Assembly (NCBI RefSeq): GCF_022682495.2
Contig: NC_071388.1
Location: 28,876,139 to 28,940,138 of the forward strand
Direction of reading: 5' to 3'
Source: Desmodus rotundus
Lineage: Eukaryota; Chordata; Mammalia; Chiroptera; Phyllostomidae
DNA length: 64,000 nucleotides
Shown: in pieces, positions 21,586-34,444 of the stretch
How positions within the stretch are numbered: position 1 is the stretch's first letter
Layout: every line of letters starts with the position of its first letter
Program-made: the position numbers and the translations under genes
The notes under the pieces: generated by a model
The model's database searches: none
Told to the model about the DNA's origin: nothing
What the model saw: the letters and a program-made list of their open reading frames with translations, nothing else

Positions 21586-22759
21586 AAAAAAATTCTATAT
21601 GATTCTGAAAAAGGGTAGACTCACTTTACATTAAATAAATTTATAAAGAAACTTTTGGATTTGTATAAGAAGTTAAGGAAATGTATGACTGTCAAAGGAA
21701 CCTTCATGAGAGTTCAAATAAATCTAACTTCCTTGATAACATTTTGCCCTATAATTACACTGAAAGCTAGTTTCTAGATAACTTACAAAACCTGAGAGTT
21801 TCAGCAGGCTGTCAGGTACATACGTATACTACTTTATTCAAAGCACCATAACCCAGTGATAGAGTGTGTCACTGTGTGTCGTTTTAGACAAGTATGATCT
21901 TCCCTGATTTAAGTGTAGTTTACAATTTTTGCTTTGGGTTTGATTTTTAACATACAGATTAAAGTTTCCTTCCTTTTTTATCCAAGTTAGGTTAATGGCT
22001 TCTAGTACCTATCAAATGCCCTTGACTCTGTCTTTTTTCATTCTTCTGGAAACAGGACACAAAAGGAAAGGGAGGAGGATAAACAATTGCTGCTATCCGA
22101 CTACTGTGCTCTTGTGACTTCTCCTTTGACTCTTGACCTGACTTAGTGATGGAAAAGTTCCACTGTAGACACTGGGACAGCCTGGATTATGCCTGGTTTA
22201 CTCTCAAAAGATCTTAGGTTGGATGATGCATTTTGTGTTCACTTTACCAATAGACAGAGTTTGTGTTCAGGACATTTCTTGGATTCTTGGTAAATGGATG
22301 AGAGTAGGTGTGTACTTTCTGTTATTCTGTAGACAATCTTTTTCCAAATATAGATTGAAACCCATTCCTCTGGGGTTATAAAATCAAACTGGTGGATCAC
22401 AACTAGATACCACCAATTCATTCATTTGTTTTTAATTAATGGAGTTAGATAAACTAGAAACAAAAGCCTGGATTATTATTTCCAAGTACAGGACACCTGA
22501 ATAAGTGTTCTATAATCCTTATCTCAATGACTCTACTTTTTCCCTATACTTTAGACCATAGTCTTGAATAAATGTTTAAAGTTTTGTATTAAATATCATC
22601 ACTGTGGAATAAGAGGTATTTATATTACAAAGTATTCTGGATATTTATAAAGAAGTGGAGAATCAAATAAGTGAAAATGATCTCTCTCAAAACTTCACTA
22701 ACATTATATTTTATCTGACATCTTTGTCCTTCTTCAGAAATTCAATAGGCTGAAAAAAT
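21586..22759. other. No gene seen
   Basis: About 1.2 kb with no supported feature; short frames only. Confidence 0.5.
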
Positions 22760-23045
22760 ATTGCCTTGAACAATGCCAGACCCTCTCCCTGGAAGCCAAT
22801 ATCCAAAAACTGATTGATAAAGGCCTATAAAGTTCCACCAACTGTGTCTTAATAGTGATAATTTTCAAGATACATTCCAACTCCTTATAAGATCAATTGA
22901 GTCCTTTATTGGAACTATATTCCAATCCACTCCCCAACCCGATTTAATTCCCCCCATTCTGCTCCCTAGAAATATTTCTCAATAAATATCTTTTATGCAG
23001 ATCTCAGATATGGTTTCCCAGGCAACTGGAAGAGAGTAAAATAGA
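22760..23045 (+). mobile_element. Possible LTR fragment
   Basis: The layout is suggestive: a C-rich block ('ccccccattctgctccctag') is followed by 'tctcaataaatatctttta', an AATAAA in LTR-like context, and a short downstream part. Ends and family are not established. Confidence 0.35.
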
Positions 23046-23660
23046 GAATAAGAACTAAAAGTCATCAGGCTGCCATGAGGGGTAGAATGGTTTGTAGTCC
23101 TCAGGCCAGGGTTATTGTTCAGCTATGGATCCGTTCATAGTTTGAGTTGGCTAGGCAGAATAATATTGAGGATATTAAGCCGTGAGCAACTATTAGTGCA
23201 TGATTAGTGTAAAAATTGGCCTTTGGGGGATAATAGTAAGTAGAAAATCAAAATGTAAAGGTCATCCTTATAAAACAAATTAAGGGTCATAATTTGAAGA
23301 GAATTTTAAGTATTTTGTATATATTCTTCAGTTCTTCAAATGGGGACTTCCTATGTGCCGGGTTTCTTACTACACTTTGGGGCACGTGCTAACTGATGAC
23401 ACATTATATTCATGTCCACACCCTTAAGTGGTCCTTGGTTCTGCCCTATAGTATATAATAATACATTGCAATATATTTTTCTGGCTCACTCATTCCTTTA
23501 CTTAGTCTTTTAAACATCATATCCTTTCTCATCAAATCTCCAATAGGTACCTTCTTATTTCCTATGCTCATTTCTTATTATATTGAGAAAATAAAAGCAA
23601 TCCAATGAGAAACTTGCAAACCTCTACCATCACATACATATATAAAAACATTTGAACCTA
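23046..23660. other. No gene seen
   Basis: AT-rich DNA, no supported features. Confidence 0.5.
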
Positions 23661-24145
23661 TAGTGATCCCCAACCCTTTTGGTACCAGGGGCCAGTTTCA
23701 TGGACAATTTTTCCACGGATGGGAGGGGTGGCTTTATAGCCTGCCACCAGATGCAGCTTGTCACCTGTCTCTCACTGGTAGTGTTTTTATATAGATCTGC
23801 AAGCAATTGATTTATTGTGGTCTTTGTGCAGTCGAACCTCTCTGCTAATGATAATCTGTATCTGCAGCCCCTCCCCTGCGCTAGCATCACCACCTCAGCT
23901 CCCCCTCAGATCATCAGGCATTGGATTTGCATAAGGAGAAGCAATCTAGGTCCCTCACACCTGCAGTTCACAGTAGGGTTGGGCTTCTAGGAGAAGCTAA
24001 TGCCCCTGCTCATCTGACAGGAGGCAGAGCTCAAGGGATAATGCAGCAATGAGAGCGGCTGTAAATACAAATGAACTTTTGCTCCCTTGTCTGCTGCTCA
24101 CCTCCTGCTGGGGTCGGGGTGTTCCTAACAGGCCACGGACCTATT
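23661..24145 (+). mobile_element. hAT-like DNA transposon, left part
   Basis: The left terminus 'tagtgatccccaaccctttt' and the segments 'acaatttttccacggatggg', 'cagatcatcaggcattgg' and 'ttcctaacaggccacggac' are in the order of a familiar mammal-wide non-autonomous transposon. The same ends bound the small copy at 7202. The element breaks off at about 24145, exactly where KMT2C-like sequence begins. Its matching right terminus appears about 1.45 kb later (25601-25635). Confidence 0.7.
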
Positions 24146-24146
24146 C

Positions 24147-25600
24147 CTCATCAGGAGAGTGGAGCAGAGCCATGAAAAGCTAGTCCTAAATGACTCCACC
24201 CCCAAGGATGTTTGGAATAAGATTTTGGAGGCTGTGGCATATGGGAGAAAAAAATCTGAAATGCTCCAGCTTTTCCCTTTGAAAGAGGAGGATCTGTTTG
24301 ACCTAAGAGTCTCTGTGGTGGCTCGGATGACAGAATCACTACCTGAAGTTGAATATGTGAAAACTACACCTTCTGATATGGCTGAAATCCTCTCATGGAA
24401 CTTCCTCTTGTCATTAACCCCACAGGTCCTGCCCATTCAGAACCTAAAACGAGTGTGCATAACAAGAGGCCTCGCACCTTGAAGGGCACCAGCACTTCCC
24501 AGACCTTTCAGAACACAGTCACCGGAGAACTGAACGCCCCTTATAGCAAAAGTTCTCCCACTCCAAGTGATCGCGGCATCAGCAAATTAAGCCTGAGTGG
24601 AAATTCCAGGTGTCTCTAGCCCGGTCTCAGATTCAGGGGCTAGATACACATGGCCCCTGAGCTGCTAGACACATCAAGAAGCACACCATGGTCATTCAAT
24701 ATAGTGGGGCCATCATTCGAAATGAAGTAGCAAACAGAAAGGAGAAACTTTATGAGTCTCAGAACCGTGGCATGTACATGTTCTGCAGGAATAATAACCA
24801 CATGATTGATGTGACACTCACCATTCTTGTGCATCTAGTTGTGTGGCTGAAGTGGTGACTTTTGAGAGAGGACACAAATTTGTCATCAGCCCCAATCTGA
24901 GAATCCAGAAAGAAGAGCTGTGTATGACTCTAAGTGTGACTTTGAAAACGACCAGCACAAGACCCCCTGCCACCATGCAGTGGTGAACTGCTGGAATTGG
25001 ACAAACTGAATGCATTCCTTGCTGTCCCAGCGGGCGGCTTGTCCCTAGGAAGAAGCGATTCAGCACACTGTTTGGATTTGGCAACAGGTTTATTTTTTGG
25101 TTTGGTTTTGCATTTTTGTTATTGTGTTATGACTTTGAAATCTAGCTTCTGGGAGTCCTAATTTTCCTCAGTGTATCAGGTAAAGCAACACCAGGCAAAT
25201 GCTGGCTTGAGCAACTTTCTTGACATGGCAGAATTACAGAATGGTCTAGCACGTTTTTCTTTTTCCTTCTTTTCTCCTTCTTCTCCTTCTTCTCCTTCTT
25301 CTCCTTCTTCTTCTTCTTCTTCTTCTTCTTCTTCTTCTTCTTCTTCTTCTTCTTCTTCTTCTTCTTCTTCTTCTTCTTCTTCTTCTTCTTCGCAGGATGG
25401 TGGGTTTTGTGTTGTTGTTGTTATTGTTGCTTCAGTCTAAGGAGAAACTTTTACTGGGGCAAAGAACCAATGGCTACCCTGCTGCGCCTCAGGGAAGGAT
25501 CCTTCTCGTGAATGTAAGACTGAAATTACCAGTGAAGGGGAGATGTCCAAAGTGCTGGCCATGGCCTCATCTGAAAAACAGGCAGGCCCTCTCACTTAAA
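24147..25600 (+). pseudogene. KMT2C: Processed pseudogene of KMT2C (MLL3), 3' part
   Basis: KMT2C is a nuclear histone H3K4 methyltransferase with a C-terminal SET domain. Translated in pieces, this segment follows the C-terminal exons without introns: SHEKLVLNDSTPKDVWNKIL (from 24163), MELPLVINPTG (24395), FQNTVTGELNAPYSK (near 24508), HTMVIQYSGAIIRNEVANRK (near 24683) and NRGMYMF (near 24762), ending AVNCWNWTN-stop (about 25009). Residues such as ERGH and AVNC favour KMT2C over its paralogue KMT2D. Frameshifts near 24390 and 24565, and a small deletion at about 24813 that removes the GGPARYIN part of the SET motif, destroy function. The rest is 3' UTR-like. Only the last part of the very long mRNA is present, as usual for 5'-truncated L1-mediated copies. 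The right limit is inferred from the flanking transposon. Confidence 0.85.
25254..25391 (+). repeat. (CTT)n homopyrimidine microsatellite, 138 nt
   Basis: Uninterrupted pyrimidines, starting with CCTTCT-type units and passing into pure CTT repeats. It lies within the 3' UTR-like part of the KMT2C pseudogene. The 89-codon frame across it (25171-25440) is a polyserine artefact. Confidence 0.95.
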
Positions 25601-25635
25601 GTACCCGTCCACAGTCCTGGGGTTGGGGTCCCCTG
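25601..25635 (+). mobile_element. hAT-like DNA transposon, probable right terminus
   Basis: 'cctggggttggggtcccctg' resembles the expected inverted terminus of the element starting at 23661. The bases before it ('gtacccgtcc') resume close to where the left part stops. The 8-mers outside both ends do not match, so the pairing is plausible but not proved. Confidence 0.5.
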
Positions 25636-26084
25636 CCATAAAGAGTGCTCTAGTTTCCCTCCTCTCTTTATACACAGTCATAGGATTCCTACTTAAGGCA
25701 ACACCCTTTACTTATACACTGGCTCCCATTGTTTCTCTTCTGTTGAATTCTTCACTCGGAACATTTCTTTCCTACATCAAAACATTTTTCTTATATATTT
25801 CCCATAAGCATACTAATATGACATAATTTCCTCTCCCATTAAAAAAGAAATCCAACTTGTCTTGTATTCCCACTCTGTCTCCAAATACTTTCCTACCATT
25901 TTATCTCAAACTCATTTCAGACAGATTTTCACCCCACCAAATTATCTCAACCAGTCATGTGTCACATGTTGCTAAATGAGTGTTCAATTTTAATTATTGT
26001 GGAACTGTCATTGGTATTTGCACTTTTCACTCTCTTCTACTGAAAATAAAATAAATAAATAAAACAAGTGAATTATTATTCACT
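25636..26084. other. No gene seen
   Basis: AT-rich DNA; the left edge may still include decayed flank of the transposon. Confidence 0.45.
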
Positions 26085-27235
26085 TGACTTCCAGGACACC
26101 ACACCCTCTCTCTCTTGTTTTCTGCCATGGTCATTTTTTCTCAATCTTTAATATCAGTTTTTCTTCTTCTCTTTAACATATTATTGTTGGAGTTCTGAAG
26201 TTTAGTCTTTTAAAGCCTTTTTTTAAAATCTCTAATACTATACTCACTTCCTTGAAAAAATGTATAATTTCTTATGACTTTAAACACCATTTATCATCTA
26301 ATGGCTCCCAAATCTATATTTCCAGTCCAGATATATCACCCAAACTCCATAGTAGGATACCTAACTGCTTTTGTGACTTTCCACTTAGATATTCAGAAGC
26401 TATGTCAGATTGAACATGCACAGAGGTAACCTCTGGCCTTCCTCTCAAATCTGTTCCAGCTGAAGTTTCTGCCATCTCAGTTAGTGGCAAGTCTATACTT
26501 CCATTTTATCAGACTATAACTCTTATACCGACTCTTGACTTCTTTTTCACATTACATTTAATCAATAAGAAAATTCCTACCTTCGAAACATAAACAGAAT
26601 CCTACTCCTCACTTTCACCAACTAGATTTGTACTATCATCACCTCAAGCCTAATTATTACAATCCTAAATACAGTCTACTCTCAAGAGAATTGTCAGAGT
26701 AATCCTAGGAACAATAACTCAGACATATCACTATTCTGCTCGAAAATTCCATTGGATCTTTATTTTAATAAAAGGCATGTTGAATTCCTTCAAATGCCTA
26801 GAGACCCTATGCCCCCATACCCCTACCATTACTACCTCTCTCTAACTTCATTTCTTGCTATCAGTTGTCATCTCACTCTACACACAACGCCTTCCTTGAT
26901 TTTCCATGAATGCACCAGGATCATTCCCACCTTAAGACTTTGTACCAGTCATTTCTACAACATACGTGCTCCAGAAATCTGCATAGTAACTCACTCGCAG
27001 GCCCCAGTCGGTAGCCTCCTTGGGTTGTTTTCCGCTAGTACTCATTACCTTCTAATATATTACATTTTCACATTTCAGAATTATGTTTATGTGTATAGAC
27101 TCTCTCCACTACTATAGAGAAGATTATCTCTATAGGCAGTTATTTTAATTTTTATTCACATATGTATTCCAACAACCTAGAATAGTGCTTGTTACTTAGT
27201 AGGCACTCAATAAATGCTGAGAAAAAAATAATTGA
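26085..27235 (+). mobile_element. L2 LINE, 1.15-kb 3' portion with decayed ORF
   Basis: Landmarks run in L2 order: 'cttccaggacaccacaccct', 'ttggagttctgaag', 'atggctcccaaatctatatt', 'gccatctcagttagtggcaa', 'acagtctactctcaagagaa', 'tcagacatatcactattctg' and 'agtaggcactcaataaatgc'. This spans the end of the polymerase frame and the 3' UTR. Stops are frequent; the 121-codon frame at 26752-27117 is a surviving piece, not a gene. L2 stopped moving before the placental radiation, so this is a fossil. Confidence 0.85.
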
Positions 27236-29209
27236 AACAAAGCAATAATCCACTTACAGAAAGTAAGATTTCCATAAAATCTCTCCATTCTCAAGGTTAC
27301 TACATAAATAAATACCTTTCATGCAACAGAGAAGATTATTTGCTAAATATGTCATCATAGAACATATTAGAATATTCTCAAATATTTTAATATGTTATCT
27401 TACACCAAACATAAATATAAAACTATCAACATTTAAACATAATACATTTTTGTTAACATCTTGAGATTAAAGGTCCATGTGTGGAATAATCAATAATAAT
27501 TTTTAAGATTAGAATAAATATAAGAGAGATATTACAAAGATTCATGCAATTTAAAGTTATCGAATAAAAACAAATCCTAAAATATGTGAACAAATAAAAG
27601 GATGTTCCCCTGAGTAGAGGACATTTTTCATTCAAATTAAAAAAATTAACTTTTATTTGAATGTTATTTAAGAAAATATAAACACTTTCCTTATAAGTTC
27701 TTACAAGATGTATGGGTTATTTAAATTGAGTTCACATTTCTTATGTAAATCTGTTTTCCAGGAGGTCTAAGGAAGCAATTAAGGCTAAGACCCCCAAAAC
27801 ATTTTAGACCAGCTGGGCAAATGTAAACTTTTAGTAAAAGCAGATCTCATGCATATTTCATAGGTAGAAGAAAATCATGTGAGTTAATCACTAGCCCATT
27901 CCCTGATATTTCAGGCAGCAGAAAATAAAAAAAGAAAAAAGCATAAAAGAAGGCTCTAAGCAGCCCTTTGAAAGCACATCTGGTGAGGCTGGAAGAATGC
28001 TGCAGTTGTTGAATCTTGTTTACATATTTATAGGCTGAATGTTCCTCAAGATGGTACAAGCTACAAGATTCCACTTTTTTATTATTTAGATATTCAGTCT
28101 TTGGGATCTAAACACTTCATACCTTATAAAACAAATCAGTTTGAAAACACAAAACCAAAACACCTCACAACCTCTTCAAAACAAGCTATGAATATTTCCA
28201 TGAAAAACTATGATCACCCGTCAATCTCGGTACATATGTAGCCCCAACCTTCAAATACCATTATTCAAATTACGGGTAGCAATAAGGAAATGCCTAAATG
28301 CTAAGCCTATTAAGGATCATTCTTGTGACCCAGGTACATATTGCAATATATATTTTTCTTTTGGGAAGGTGGGTAGGATTCTCTCTCAAAATAAATAGAT
28401 GAGGGCTGTACACTTGGTAAATACACATTTAATTGGATTAAAATGGAAATGTATATTTGATACTTGGTGAGCAAAATGGAATGACACTCTATGAGGAAAT
28501 GCTGAGAGAGAATCATTCTCTTCCTAAATATAGGACTGCCAAACTGAGTCTCAAACGAGTAGCATTAATTGTCATGAACCTGGGAGGCACTGGTTTTACA
28601 TTTTCTGAGTATCTTTAGAACAAATTTTATTTCTTAAGGACCAGGTCAAATTTTGAGTGAAAACTTCATAAGCCAATATCAAAAGCCTCATTTGTCTTTC
28701 AACCATCACATCAAGTGAAAATTTTTAAAAGTTGACCTGCAATCCAGGTTATAAAAACTTGAAAAAATTCTAACCTTTTTAGTTATCTCTTGTCTAGTGT
28801 TCAAAAGTGAAACCCTCTAAATTAGCGTTTCTTTTTATTATTTCTAGAAGCTGTTATGGGATTGGAGATTTGAGAAAACACGACCTTGTACAATTTTTGA
28901 TTGGTGTTGGAAAAGAGAGAAGAATGGCATAAAATAAGTAGTGACAAGTAACAAGAGGACAAAGTAGACTGAGCTTCATAGTCTTGATATTAAAAACCAA
29001 ACCAAAGCAAAAACATATCTGCATATGAAGAAGGGTAATTGAGTTGGAATGGAAAGAACTACTAGTAAGACTTTCAACATATCTAAGCCCTTTATCATTT
29101 TTACTACAAGGCCAATCACTAAGACTTACCCTCACTAAAGGTAAGTCTTCAGTTTGCCAGTGAAGTGAAGTGAACAGGTCTAGTAGAAATTCTTTCAGAT
29201 AATTGTATT
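27236..29209. other. No gene seen; about 2 kb
   Basis: AT-rich and without repeats that I recognise. Short open frames show no domain. Confidence 0.5.
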
Positions 29210-29640
29210 ATTTTCCTATTGTTGCTATAAATCCCCCCAAACTTAGGGGCTTAAAACAACACAGATGTATTATCTTATAATTCTTGCAGTCAGAAACCTA
29301 AAATGGGTTGACAACACAATGTTCCTCTGAAGCCTGTAGGGATAAAATGATTGCTTTCCATTTTCTGGCTTCTAGAGGCTACTATAATCTTTGGCTCTTG
29401 TCTCTGTATCACTACAAGCATTTTACCATCTTGACTTCTTAGCTGACTCTGGACCCTCTTACTCTCTCGTGTAAGGACTCTTATGACTGTATTTAACACG
29501 CCTGGAAAATCTGGGATAAACTCCCCATTCCAAGGTTTTTAACCTACTTATATCTGTAACATCCCCTTTGATGTGTAAGGTAATGTATTCACAGTTCTCA
29601 TTGACTAGGAGAAAACATCTTGCAGGACCATTATTCTACC
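29210..29640 (-). repeat. Mammal-wide LTR-like repeat (MLT1/MaLR style), antisense
   Basis: 'cctattgttgctataaatcc', 'ttaggggcttaaaacaacac' and 'ttataattcttgcagtcaga' open the copy. A 'ttctggcttctagaggct' block follows further on. This is the same general architecture as the copies at 1045 and 52245. Subfamily not resolved. Confidence 0.55.
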
Positions 29641-32600
29641 TACCATGACCATTATGTTAATTGAACTTTCCTTCCTTCCCCTTCACCAACTCCTTACTTG
29701 CTATATATTTACTACAAATGATGTGAACCTTTCCACAGTAAACTCTAGCATGGGAGGAAATTTCATCTCTGTTTTGACCCTCAATGAATTCCAAGGACGT
29801 GGAACCATGGCTAAAATCTAGTAATGCATGTATTGGTTATGTTATAATGCCTTATCAGAAATCCCCAAATCTTATTAGTTTAATATAACAAAAAATTTTT
29901 TCTTGCTCATCCAACATGTCCTACAAGTGTGCTCATGTACAGGTCAATGTGGTACCCTGCTCTGCATAGTGACTTTAGCTGTACCAACTGAACATTATAC
30001 TCTCCACCATTGCTGAAATAAAGAACAGGGATATTGTCTGGTGTAAGTGTATTTTTGTAGTTTCAGAGTAAAATGACATTTTTCACTTTATTTTATATTT
30101 GCTTGATCAGAACTAGCCACAAGGCCCTGATTAATTTCAAAGAAGCTGCAAAATATGTTCTCCTGCTAGGCCAGAAAGGAAACAATAAGTAGATATTGTA
30201 AACACTATCACATTCATATTTATATTTGTTGAATAGTAATGTGATGAGAATAGGAAATAGTAAAGAGAACAGTTACGCGATGAAAAACTCTTCCTTCAGA
30301 AGACAAATCCCAAACACATAAGCAAACATCTTTCTTCTCAAAATGAGAACTCAGGAGCTTGGGAGCATAAAATAATGTTTCTTTGCTATCACAAGCTTTG
30401 TCTTAAACACACATTGAGTTTCTGAGTCTTACTCCATAATGTATCAGTGTCTGATTCTTTATAAAGCTGTGTCTTCTTTTTAATTCAAATCCCCAGGAAA
30501 TGCTTTATACTTACTCTGCCCTATGTATGAGTACCTAGTTTAAAAAGTGAAGAGAGGGGGGAAAGGAAAAATGGGCAATTAAGTTATTTTGGACAGTGAA
30601 TTTCTAGTCTAAACATTTAGGACTCAGAGTTCAGTAGGGATGTATAAACTTTATCTAGAATGAGTTTAAACTCACCAATTTAAACTAAATAAACTCACCA
30701 GAGTAAATAAAATGCAATATCATTTTGGCACTTGGCCTATCTCTATAGGTAACAGCTTAAATGTATTATATCATTAAATCATACCCATCCTTGTTTATAC
30801 ATTCACAGGCAGATTTCTGTTTCCTCATTAACCTTAAATACAGTTATGTGTTGCACAATGGTGCTTTGGTCAAGATGGACTGCATATACAACTAGGCTAT
30901 ACCACCTAGGTTTGTTTGTTTAAACATACTCTATGATGTTTGCTCAGTGGCAAAATTTCCTAATGACTCATAAAATCCATCGTCATTTCTTTCTCTCCTT
31001 TTTCTGTTGCAAGCTTTTATTTACTGTTTTCAAGATATGAATGCTGAAAGGATTTTGAAATAAGGTAAAATGCCTATTCTTGTCCTAGAATGTACTTAGT
31101 GTTCAGTGAGTACTACCATCACCACTGAAAATCGGTTGTTCAAATTCATGCCGTGGAGTCAGAAAAATAAGATGAGACTGCAAGTGGATGATTCTCACAT
31201 TCTAGCTTTCTCTGCTAGGACAGATCTAACTTCTACTTATTTCAGTCAAAATAGTATAATAGATGTCAATCTGTTTGGTTTTGCTTTTACAGTGTCCTAT
31301 ACTCCTGATGAAAGTTTAAAGTGAAATTTACCTATCCATATTTAATTCAGTTCAGTCCTACATATCCTGTAATTATATTTTCTTATTTTCTTGGATAATT
31401 GAAGTTCTTCTCTACTTCCACCCCCAAACCACTTCCTACTCTCTTCTATATTTAACCTATGTTTCTAAATCAAATCTTCTTGGAGATCATCTCCCATCTT
31501 TTATCTCCTATGAGACATCTCTCCATGTAATTAGATTAATTGTCGTGCACAGAGAAAATGGTCATTGAAGCCACTAGGCTGAGGTGGAGTTTACCATATA
31601 TTCTGTCTTAGAAAAGACATAAAACTAGCTCTCAGTTTGAAATGAGAAGACACACATTTTACCACGATGCCCAGTTTGACTGTGGAGCAAATAGTAAGCA
31701 CAGATAGAATTCTTGTTATATATCCACGAGCTGAAGGCAGAAACAATTCACATCAGTTTAATCTATGTAAATGTCTACACACATAATGCTTATGATTAAA
31801 AAAGCATATGGACACAGAAGTCAAATAAATAAACACATATGATATTTCATCTTGCTTGTCTAAATTTAATAGCACAATGTGCCACGTATCAACACGGAGA
31901 TGGTTTGAGAAATGGATTGTTAGGTGATTTGCCATTGTGTGAACATCATAGGGTGCATTCAAGCAAGGCTAGAGGGCAGAGCACCCACTGTGCACCTAAG
32001 CTATAGAGTATACCACTGTCAAATGTTCAGTCCTTCATTGACATAAACACAATATGTGGCACATAACTACATATATACATATTTTAATTACCACTTTGTA
32101 TAAATAAGTGTTATAAAAATGTAGAGTATAAATAAATTATATATTTGTGAGTGCTCATTTTAAAATATTAGAAAAAAACAATGAATAAAAGATTACATAC
32201 AATGCTTAGCAATCAAGTTGGTATATTAAAAGGACAAGATAAATAGTATCTCTTCTTTGAATCCATACAATAGACATAATTTATCTGAATTATAATAGTT
32301 ATGTCTTAAATTCATTCAATTAAGAAACTCATCACTAATGCAATTTATCTCTATTGTCATCTGTTATCTGGCTATATTAGTGTTTTCCCCAAAAATAGGT
32401 CCAAAATAATAATAACTATGGCCTGAAATTTATGTACCTAACCACTAAAAGGAAATACATAAATACAATTGATTTTATTTTAACAATAGAAAAATACAGT
32501 GCAATATTATAAATTGATGTCCCTGCATGTAATATATGTTGGTGTATATAGACATTGTCAATTATTGTTTTTCATGTGGGTTATTAGTAACTCTACATGA

Positions 32601-33587
32601 AAGATGAATCTCTTTACTTTGGATTATAGAGGGGAAGTTCTTCCTTTATCTTATTGGATCAGTGGTACATAATTTCTTTAACCCCTTTTCCTTTTTATAA
32701 CCACCACTTCTCTGTAAATCCATTAAATCTACAACAAAGCTGAATTTCATTAGCCTTAGATCTCTCTTGGACTATAGTTTCTTAAAATCCAGGATTTTTT
32801 TTGAAATATACAGTGTTTCTTACAGTAAGTTTCAGTTATAAAGTGATAGGTATTAATTTTCATATAATATACCATCTCAATATTTCACATTTATGAACAA
32901 ATCACTTGAAATTATTTTAAAAATTAATTTAGCGTTCCTCTTGCCCATCTATTTGTGACAAAATTCATATATTCAAAATGCAAGTGCTAAAAATTTGGTT
33001 CTCCTATTATGCACTGTTATATAACAAGTAAATTCCCCAAATTCAGCTATATGGCATGAATGCTTTCTGATTTTCACATAATCTAGAGTCTGGAATCTCA
33101 TTATAGTTACCCTGATTTATCATATGGTATTAAATATGGTCTATATGGAAATTCAGGTAGACTTGGAATTTATTAGGGAATAATACTCGATATCCTTGGT
33201 ATGCCAGCATCTCAAAGGCATATATTAACTTTCATCATTATCAAAATGATGCATGGTGCTTACTTCCTTCCATTCATGCACCATTTTTAGTGTTGCACAA
33301 GTTAATGACCACTTTAATTTCTGTCTCATCAATAAAAAACACTCTTGAGATTCTTAGGAGATCAAGAAATCATCTAAACCTTCAGTCAAAAATTCATAGT
33401 TCTGGGCTATTTATGAAATATAATTCATGTTTCTTTATGTATGCATCCTTCCTACTCTTATGTAACAACCAGTGGTTAATACTTTTTTGCCCAAATTTCT
33501 ATCAATACTCTTTTCACAGGAGTGAACCCTGGCATCTAAGCTTTATTTCATTGTCTTCATTGAAACAGAGAAGGGCAGAGCTATAAA
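29641..33587. other. No gene seen; about 3.9 kb
   Basis: AT-rich. The part at 29850-30180 ('atccccaaatcttattagtt' and 'tcttgctcatccaacatgtc') looks like another decayed member of the LTR-like repeats, but weakly. The rest has no recognised repeat and only short frames (for example 31106-31324, 33290-33586) without support. Confidence 0.45.
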
Positions 33588-33722
33588 TCAAAGACCCATT
33601 GACAGAGACAACAGGGGGACGACTGAATGTGGGAGGTGAGGGTGGGTAGGGCAGGAGAGAGTAATGGGAGGAAAATGGGGACAACTGTATTTGAACAACA
33701 ATAAAAAAATTAAAGAAAAAGT
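33588..33722 (+). mobile_element. L1 3'-terminal stub (bat type)
   Basis: The G-rich 3' UTR end 'ggaaaatggggacaactgta' is followed by 'tttgaacaacaataaaaaaa' and an A-rich tail. It is the same end as the copy at 15655. It is only about 135 bp long. Confidence 0.85.
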
Positions 33723-34444
33723 AATCAACATACCTTACTAAACTGCAGTGACTGATTATTTAATTTTTTTTCTCACCCTGTAAGACATACTGAAATGCTG
33801 ACTGGAGCAGGAATATCCTAGAAATTGAACTGACCAAAGCAGAAACACAGATTGTATTATGATCCGTCAACCCTTCGGTCCCTCCAAAGCACAGCCGGTT
33901 GCCATGTCTGCTTTGTGAAAATAATTGAAAATAATTGCAATTTTATAGTTAATTGCACCATAAGAAATAAACTGCAGTGCAGATTCAGGGGCTTTTCAAA
34001 ATGTATTTGAATTGATACTCTATAAGCAACTTGGAACATTTTATGTAAGAATGGATAAATAGAGTTAAAATGTTCTTTGTGTATTCCAAGGAAGTGGTAT
34101 CTATTGGAAATGAATATTTAACTGAAAACATTATTTCTCTAGCCTTGAATTAAATTTTTCAATCAAAATGTTATACAGTTAGAGTGTATGCCTTTGCTGC
34201 TTGAAAGTTGCCTTTGATTAATTGTGTCTTGTATCAATGATCTCACCTTTTAGCACAACCCCTAGGACACCACCTGCAGCTGCTAGATGGGGTTGTCACG
34301 AGGAATAAATACACTGTACTTATTTAAAGCTACCCATATTTATCTCAGTAAATATTAAACCCAGCTTGTTAATCTAAACTGATATTCTCTCAAAACTAGA
34401 GTTTACATGTTAAATTTTGTTTCTAAGTAAACTTCACTAGAATC
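33723..34444. other. No gene seen
   Basis: AT-rich DNA with no supported features. Confidence 0.5.

Noticed and set aside
24159..24482. 107-codon frame that could be called a KMT2-like gene
   Set aside because: It covers only the first part of an intronless, frameshifted KMT2C retrocopy and shifts frame near 24390.
25171..25440. Plus-strand frame with a long serine run
   Set aside because: It is the CTT microsatellite read in one frame inside a pseudogene 3' UTR.
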